A stretch of DNA of 17,832 bases from the NCBI GenBank assembly GCA_000433735.1, contig HF998354.1, forward strand, positions 50,464 through 68,295. Reading direction: 5' to 3'. The DNA is from Clostridium sp. CAG:167. Its GTDB lineage: Bacteria; Bacillota; Clostridia; Lachnospirales; Lachnospiraceae. A program made the translations under genes and the position numbers. This document shows, piece by piece, positions 13,427 to 17,832 of the stretch. Each line of letters opens with the position of its first letter. Position 1 is the stretch's first letter. Below the pieces are notes generated by a model. That model was not told the origin of the DNA, ran no database searches, and saw nothing but the letters and a program-made list of their open reading frames with translations.

Positions 13427-14299
13427 ATGAAAAGAAGACGGAATAAAAAAACGATCCATCCAAAGATCATATATATATGCCTGTCTGTATTTTGTGTGTT
13501 GCTGGTACTGTTTTCATTCAAATTTTCAGATCAGTTTTCTTCTGTTAAAACTATGTTTGGAGACTTTGTAACACCAATGCAGAAGGGAATTAACTCAGTA
13601 GGCAGTTCTATTTCCGGTGCTTTTGATCTCTTTCATTCAAAAGAATCTTTGCTGGCGGAAAATAAAGAGTTAAAAAATAAGCTGGATTCTCTCAGTTATA
13701 ACAACAAGATTCTCGTCAGCGAAAACAACGAATTGGAAAACTACCGCCAGCTGGTTAATCTGAACAAAAAATATCCGGATTACCCCAAAGTTGCCGCGAC
13801 TGTTATCAGCCGCGACGGAAACAACTGGTTCAATGTTTTTTACATCGATAAAGGAACCGAAGACGGCATTGATGTAGATATGAATGTAATTTCCGGAAAC
13901 GGACTGGTAGGAATTGTCTCCGAAGCAGGAAAACATTATGCCAAAGTCCGCTCGATCATTGATGACAAGAGCAATGTAAGTGCCATGTTTGAAAAAACAG
14001 GTGAAACCTGCATTGTAAAAGGAAATATGGAAAGTATTTATAATGGATATATTGATGTGGAAATGATCAGTAATTCTGCCAAGATCAAGCAGGGAGACGA
14101 AGTCGTTACTTCCCATGTCAGTGATAAATACTTACAGGGACTTTCCGTTGGTTATGTGAAAGATATTAAAACAGACGCGGCCACCCTGACTAAAACTGCT
14201 CATTTAACCCCTTCTGTTAATTTTGACCAGCTGCAGTATGTACTGGTTATCACACAGAAGAAAGATACATCAGAACTTAAGGATATTTCAGGAAAATGA
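13427..14299 (+). CDS. mreC: Rod-shape protein MreC
   Basis: MreC is a bitopic scaffold of the elongasome outside the membrane that contacts and activates PBP2. The protein has 290 residues, matching B. subtilis MreC. It has a basic N terminus (KRRRNKKTIHPK), one membrane segment (about 14-30, IYICLSVFCVLLVLFSF), a coiled coil (about 68-107, ESLLAENKELKNKLDSLSYN and the following heptads), then the beta-rich domain (AATVISRDGNNWFNVFYIDKG, NVISGNGLVGIVSEAGKHYAKV, SVGYVKDIKTDA, FDQLQYVLVI). GGAGGGAAG stands just before the ATG, 15 bp after the mreB stop. Its stop overlaps the mreD start by 4 bp (ATGA), implying translational coupling. Confidence 0.96.
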   Translation: MKRRRNKKTIHPKIIYICLSVFCVLLVLFSFKFSDQFSSVKTMFGDFVTPMQKGINSVGSSISGAFDLFHSKESLLAENKELKNKLDSLSYNNKILVSENNELENYRQLVNLNKKYPDYPKVAATVISRDGNNWFNVFYIDKGTEDGIDVDMNVISGNGLVGIVSEAGKHYAKVRSIIDDKSNVSAMFEKTGETCIVKGNMESIYNGYIDVEMISNSAKIKQGDEVVTSHVSDKYLQGLSVGYVKDIKTDAATLTKTAHLTPSVNFDQLQYVLVITQKKDTSELKDISGK

Positions 14300-14808
14300 T
14301 TCGAAAAAAAATAACTGCTGCTATTATTATCTTAATAGGTTTTCTTCTTCAGACCAGTGTATTCCGCAGTTTTGAACTGGCCAATGTAGTACCGAATATG
14401 TTATTGATCGTAACGGTGTCCTATGCTTATTTACGAGGCCGTACGTCGGGGTTACTGATTGGTTTTGTGTGTGGACTGCTGTTGGATATGTACTGTGGAA
14501 GTGTGATGGGGCTGTATGCCTTTATCTTTATGTCCATCGGATTTTTAATCGGCTTTTGCAGAAAATTTTATTTTACAGATACATTAGCCCTGCCGTTTAT
14601 TCTTATATCCGTCAGTGACTTAGTATATGGTTTTTATTACTTCATAACAGAGTTTCTCATGCGGGGCAAACTGGCCTTTGGTTATTATTTTCTGCATGTG
14701 ATTCTACCGGAAATGCTGTACACAGCCATTGTGGGCATTGTGATTTACCGGCTGATCAAAGTTCTGGAGCAAATTATCAATAAAGCTTATATCAGAAAGG
14801 AGGATTAG
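14296..14808 (+). CDS. mreD: Rod-shape protein MreD
   Basis: MreD is a small polytopic membrane protein that works with MreC, RodA and PBP2. The protein has 170 residues with about five to six hydrophobic segments. They are roughly 7-23, 33-46, 50-70, 72-90, 98-120 and 130-155, with the family-typical stretch RGRTSGLLIGFVCGLLLDMYCGS and a basic C terminus. The start codon overlaps the mreC stop (ATGA). Its last codons encode a perfect AAAGGAGG (14796-14803), the ribosome site for mrdA. The sequence is weakly conserved, as is normal for MreD, so length, hydrophobicity and position carry the call. Confidence 0.93.
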   Translation: MIRKKITAAIIILIGFLLQTSVFRSFELANVVPNMLLIVTVSYAYLRGRTSGLLIGFVCGLLLDMYCGSVMGLYAFIFMSIGFLIGFCRKFYFTDTLALPFILISVSDLVYGFYYFITEFLMRGKLAFGYYFLHVILPEMLYTAIVGIVIYRLIKVLEQIINKAYIRKED

Positions 14809-14813
14809 GCTTG
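14796..14813 (+). promoter_or_regulatory. Strong ribosome binding site and TTG start of mrdA
   Basis: AAAGGAGG (14796-14803), a full match to the anti-Shine-Dalgarno, stands 7 nt before TTG (14811). The next in-frame ATG lies within the membrane segment, so TTG is the only sensible start. Confidence 0.88.
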
Positions 14814-17705
14814 TTAGAAAATATAAGTGACTTTTTTAAATCCATTGTGAAAAGCAGACTATTTTCATTTATAATAACCTACATTGTCCTTTTTAGTATT
14901 CTGATAGGCCGCATGTTCTACCTTCAGATCATTAAAGGCGAAACATATGACAAACAGGCCTCTCTGCAGATGCAGAGAGAGCGCACCATTAAAAGCATGC
15001 GCGGAAAGATTTACGACTGTAACGGTAAACTCCTTGCAACAAACGAACAGACCTATGGTATCACTCTGGAAGACTCTGTGGAACTGACAGACAATCCATC
15101 CAAAAATAAAATGATCCTAAAGTGCATCCGCCTCATCGAAAAAAACGGAGACTCTCTGGATCTTGAGTTTCCTATCACTTACAAAAATGGCAAATTCCGT
15201 TTCAATGTAAACTCATCTGCTGAGATGCGTTTTAAACGGGATATTTATTACAAAAAATCTGTGGATGAACTCACTGCTGAGCAAAAAAACATGACAGCCA
15301 AGGATTGCTACGATTATATCCGTACCTCCCAGGGGGCCAATGTCATCAACTTCTTTACAGCCGCCAAAGACACAAATAAAAACGGCAAAATTGATGCAGA
15401 AGAACAGGCACAGGCAGACGAAGATTACAGTATTGAAGATGCATTAAAGATTATGACGGTGCGTTACGCCCAGTTAATGAACACTTATTCCAAATATGAA
15501 CCGATTACTTTAAGTTCTAATGTAAGCCAGCGGACAGTGGCTGCCATTAAGGAAAACAGTGCCGACATGCCGGGTGTGGAGGTCAGCACAGAATTGAAGC
15601 GTGTTTACAAAGACAGCAAATATTTTTCTCATATCATCGGTTACACAGGTATGATTTCTTCGGAAACTCTGGAGAATCTCAAGGCAGAAGATCCTAATAC
15701 TCCTTATACCTCTACCGATCAGATTGGTAAAACAGGGATTGAACAGGAATACGAAGAACAACTGCGGGGATCCAAAGGTTCCCAGAAACTTATCATCGAC
15801 AGTTCTTCCCGCGTCGTGGAAACGACCAAAGAAAAAGACGCTGTAGCCGGGACAGATATCTATCTGTCTATCGACAGTGACCTGCAGAAAGCTGTTTATA
15901 AATTAGCTGAAAAGGAAATTGCCGGTATTTTAACATCCAAACTGGTAAACGGAAAAAGTCATGGTACTAAGGGACACAAGGCTTCCGGCATTTTGGTTCC
16001 TATCTATGATGTTTATGACGCTATTTTGCAAAACAGCATCGTAGATGTGACTCATTTTAAAGATGATAAAGCTACCACACTGGAAAAAAATGTTTACAAT
16101 AAATTTTTATCCAGCAAAAAAAGCGCTGTTAACGCTGTTAAATCTCATCTGACTTACAATGATAAAACAGCCGGAAAGGATTTATCCAAATCTGTGAACA
16201 GTTACATGACATACATTATGTCCATGCTGCGCACCAACGGAATTTTTAATTCCAATTTCAAAACAACAGACGCGATGTACAGCAAGTTTATCAACGATAA
16301 GATCAGCCTCAGCGAATTTTTGGTATACGCAATTGAAAATAACTATATAAACCTGAATGAAATTGATATCGGCAGCGATTATTACAGTTCTGAGGAAGTA
16401 TTCCAGAAAATTTGCCGGTATATTTATACCGAATTAAACGATGATGCCAAGTTTGACAAGAAAGTTTACCATGTCATGGTAGATAAGGGCACTATCAGCG
16501 GCCGTGAAATTTGTTTATTGCTGTTTGACCAGGGTGTATTAAAGAAAAATCAGACTACCTATACCAAGATACAGACAGGCATGATCTCACCTTATTCATT
16601 TTTGAAAAGTAAGATCCGTTCCCTGGCTATCTCTCCCGGTGAATTGGGTCTGACACCATGTGCAGCATCGGTTGTTGTTACATCTGTAAAAACAGGGAAA
16701 GTACTTGCCATGGTTTCTTATCCAAGTTATGATAACAATAAGTTTTCCAATACCGTAGATGCCGATTATTATGCTAAAGTCAGCACCAGCAGTGCATCTA
16801 TGCTTTTAAACAGGGCCACCATGCAGAAAACAGCACCAGGTTCTACCTTTAAGATGGTAACTGCTACCACCGCTTTGGAAGAGGGAGTGATCACCCCCGG
16901 TTCTACAGTTCATGACAATGTACAGTTTACAAAGATCAATAAGCCATGGCCAAAATGCTGGAGTACTTATTCCCACGGTACTATCAATGTATCACAGGCG
17001 ATCCAGCATTCCTGTAACTATTTCTTCTATGAAATGGGTTATCGCCTGGGAGGTGGTCATAATCTTATTGTGGACAACGAAAAAGGCCTGAACAAATTAA
17101 AGAAATATGCAGGAAAATATGGTCTTACCAGCAAGTCAGGAATTGAACTGCCGGAAGCAGATCCAACTTTTTCCAGTATAGATGTTGTCCGTTCCTCTAT
17201 CGGACAGGGAACCAACAACTATACACCGGTTCAGCTTTCCCGCTATGTAACAACGGTAGCCAACGGAAAGACATGCTATGATCTGACACTGGTTGACAAA
17301 ACCGTAAACACGGTTTCTAAAAAAACAACAACCAATTCTGCTAAAAAGAAGGATACATTGGATGTTTCTTCTTCTACTTTGAGTGCCATTAAAACAGGTA
17401 TGAAAAATGTAGTTAATAGTGGAAGTCTTACTACTTTATTTTCCAAAGTTCCTGTTATCGTTGCCGGCAAAACCGGTACGGCGCAGATTAATGCCAACGA
17501 GCCAAACCATGCATTGTTCGTTAGTTTTGCCCCATACAGTAATCCGGAAATATCTGTTACGGTACAGATACCTAATGGATATACTTCATCCAATGCGGCA
17601 GAGTTAGCAAGTAATGTTTACAAATATTATTATGACAAAAATTCAAGGAAAAAACTTTTGAACAAAAAGGTTTCTTCCCCGACCATAGGAACCGTACATG
17701 ACTGA
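14811..17705 (+). CDS. mrdA: Class B penicillin-binding protein 2 (elongation transpeptidase), very long form
   Basis: PBP2 cross-links peptidoglycan of the side wall in partnership with RodA and MreC. One membrane segment (about 17-34, LFSFIITYIVLFSILIGRMF) is followed by the PBP dimerisation region (RTIKSMRGKIYDCNGKLLATN; VYKDSKYFSHIIGYTG). The transpeptidase domain carries S678-T-F-K681 (active serine), S734-C-N736 and K887-T-G-T890. At 964 residues it is far longer than the roughly 630-720 residues common for PBP2. Most of the excess is a segment of about 244 residues (373-616) inserted between YLSIDSDLQKAVYKLAEKE and ASVVVTSVKTGKVLAMVSYPSYD, which are adjacent in typical PBP2. Residues 187-198 form an EF-hand-like loop. 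D702, C716, H722 and C735 near the active site resemble a metal site. The gene starts at TTG behind a perfect ribosome site. It is followed by minC, not rodA. Confidence 0.95.
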   Translation: MLENISDFFKSIVKSRLFSFIITYIVLFSILIGRMFYLQIIKGETYDKQASLQMQRERTIKSMRGKIYDCNGKLLATNEQTYGITLEDSVELTDNPSKNKMILKCIRLIEKNGDSLDLEFPITYKNGKFRFNVNSSAEMRFKRDIYYKKSVDELTAEQKNMTAKDCYDYIRTSQGANVINFFTAAKDTNKNGKIDAEEQAQADEDYSIEDALKIMTVRYAQLMNTYSKYEPITLSSNVSQRTVAAIKENSADMPGVEVSTELKRVYKDSKYFSHIIGYTGMISSETLENLKAEDPNTPYTSTDQIGKTGIEQEYEEQLRGSKGSQKLIIDSSSRVVETTKEKDAVAGTDIYLSIDSDLQKAVYKLAEKEIAGILTSKLVNGKSHGTKGHKASGILVPIYDVYDAILQNSIVDVTHFKDDKATTLEKNVYNKFLSSKKSAVNAVKSHLTYNDKTAGKDLSKSVNSYMTYIMSMLRTNGIFNSNFKTTDAMYSKFINDKISLSEFLVYAIENNYINLNEIDIGSDYYSSEEVFQKICRYIYTELNDDAKFDKKVYHVMVDKGTISGREICLLLFDQGVLKKNQTTYTKIQTGMISPYSFLKSKIRSLAISPGELGLTPCAASVVVTSVKTGKVLAMVSYPSYDNNKFSNTVDADYYAKVSTSSASMLLNRATMQKTAPGSTFKMVTATTALEEGVITPGSTVHDNVQFTKINKPWPKCWSTYSHGTINVSQAIQHSCNYFFYEMGYRLGGGHNLIVDNEKGLNKLKKYAGKYGLTSKSGIELPEADPTFSSIDVVRSSIGQGTNNYTPVQLSRYVTTVANGKTCYDLTLVDKTVNTVSKKTTTNSAKKKDTLDVSSSTLSAIKTGMKNVVNSGSLTTLFSKVPVIVAGKTGTAQINANEPNHALFVSFAPYSNPEISVTVQIPNGYTSSNAAELASNVYKYYYDKNSRKKLLNKKVSSPTIGTVHD
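15369..15404 (+). other. EF-hand-like calcium loop coded within mrdA
   Basis: Residues 187-198, DTNKNGKIDAEE, match the 12-residue EF-hand loop pattern: D at 1, N at 3, N at 5, G at 6, I at 8, D at 9 and E at 12. It lies outside the membrane in the N-terminal half of PBP2. Calcium binding is inference. Confidence 0.6.
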
Positions 17706-17734
17706 TGTACAGGTTTGTCTTATGGGATTTTGAT

Positions 17735-17741
17735 AAGGAGG
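17735..17741 (+). promoter_or_regulatory. minC ribosome binding site
   Basis: AAGGAGG stands 5 nt before the ATG at 17747. It supports this start, although only 28 full codons of the gene are in view. Confidence 0.8.
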
Positions 17742-17746
17742 ATATT

Positions 17747-17832
17747 ATGGACAAGTCACCCGTTATATTAAAAGGGTCAAAGTCAGGGATTGAATTAACA
17801 CTGGATCCGGAAATGGATTTCCCGGATCTGCT
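17747..17832 (+). CDS. minC: Septum site-determining protein MinC, 3' end cut off by the window
   Basis: MinC inhibits FtsZ ring assembly away from mid-cell. Only the first 28 codons are visible: MDKSPVILKGSKSGIELT, then LDPEMDFPDL. This matches the MinC N-terminal pattern of a strand (VxIKGxKxGI), a second strand, then a DPxxxFxxL helix start. Position 41 bp after mrdA, behind a strong AAGGAGG, fits the common mreBCD-(mrdA)-minCD order. The call rests on a short stretch plus context. The rest of the gene, and presumably minD, lie beyond the window. Confidence 0.82.
   Translation, partial: MDKSPVILKGSKSGIELTLDPEMDFPDL

Noticed and set aside
13670..14116. A 148-codon open frame antisense to mreC
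   Set aside because: It lies wholly opposite a clear mreC. Its sequence looks like the reverse of a normal coding strand, with no family resemblance.

Overview
This is a bacterial chromosomal segment of densely packed housekeeping genes, almost all on the + strand. The likely source is a low-to-moderate-GC Firmicute of class Clostridia, most probably family Lachnospiraceae. Three things point there: strong AGGAGG-type Shine-Dalgarno sites, the gene orders obg-yhbY-nadD-rsfS, mutS-mutL-miaA and radC-mreBCD-mrdA-minC, and family-level details (a NadD-YqeK fusion, a very long PBP2). That placement is inference from gene content and protein style, not from a search.

Layout. (1) 1-3138: 3' part of obg, then yhbY, a nadD-yqeK fusion and rsfS, a tight ribosome-assembly/NAD cluster. 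It ends at a bidirectional terminator (about 3163-3222). (2) 3234-3848, - strand: lexA, the SOS repressor, with a good promoter and two LexA-type operators at 3904-3917 and 3952-3965. (3) 4059-11582: divergent from lexA, a well-formed promoter (TAGACA-N17-TATAAT) leads into a membrane-anchored SH3b protein, then mutS, mutL, miaA and a PLP enzyme of the YnbB/methionine gamma-lyase-like family. Gaps are about 1-21 bp, so this looks like one operon. (4) 11703-17832: radC behind its own probable extended -10 promoter, then mreB, mreC, mreD, mrdA (PBP2) and the first 28 codons of minC, an elongasome/division-site cluster.

How the genes work together. The left block serves ribosome maturation (Obg, YhbY, RsfS) and NAD synthesis. 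The centre couples SOS control (LexA) with mismatch repair (MutS, MutL) and tRNA modification (MiaA). The right block builds the lateral cell wall (MreB, MreC, MreD, PBP2) and places the division septum (MinC).

I see no mobile element, CRISPR array, tRNA or rRNA, and no wholly unknown gene system. The points most worth a second look are: an ideally spaced internal ribosome binding site exactly at the YqeK domain start inside nadD-yqeK; the PBP2 architecture (an insertion of about 244 residues, an EF-hand-like loop and a possible Asp/Cys/His/Cys metal site); the SH3b/TKEP-repeat protein placed directly ahead of mutS and facing lexA; and the dual LexA operator.
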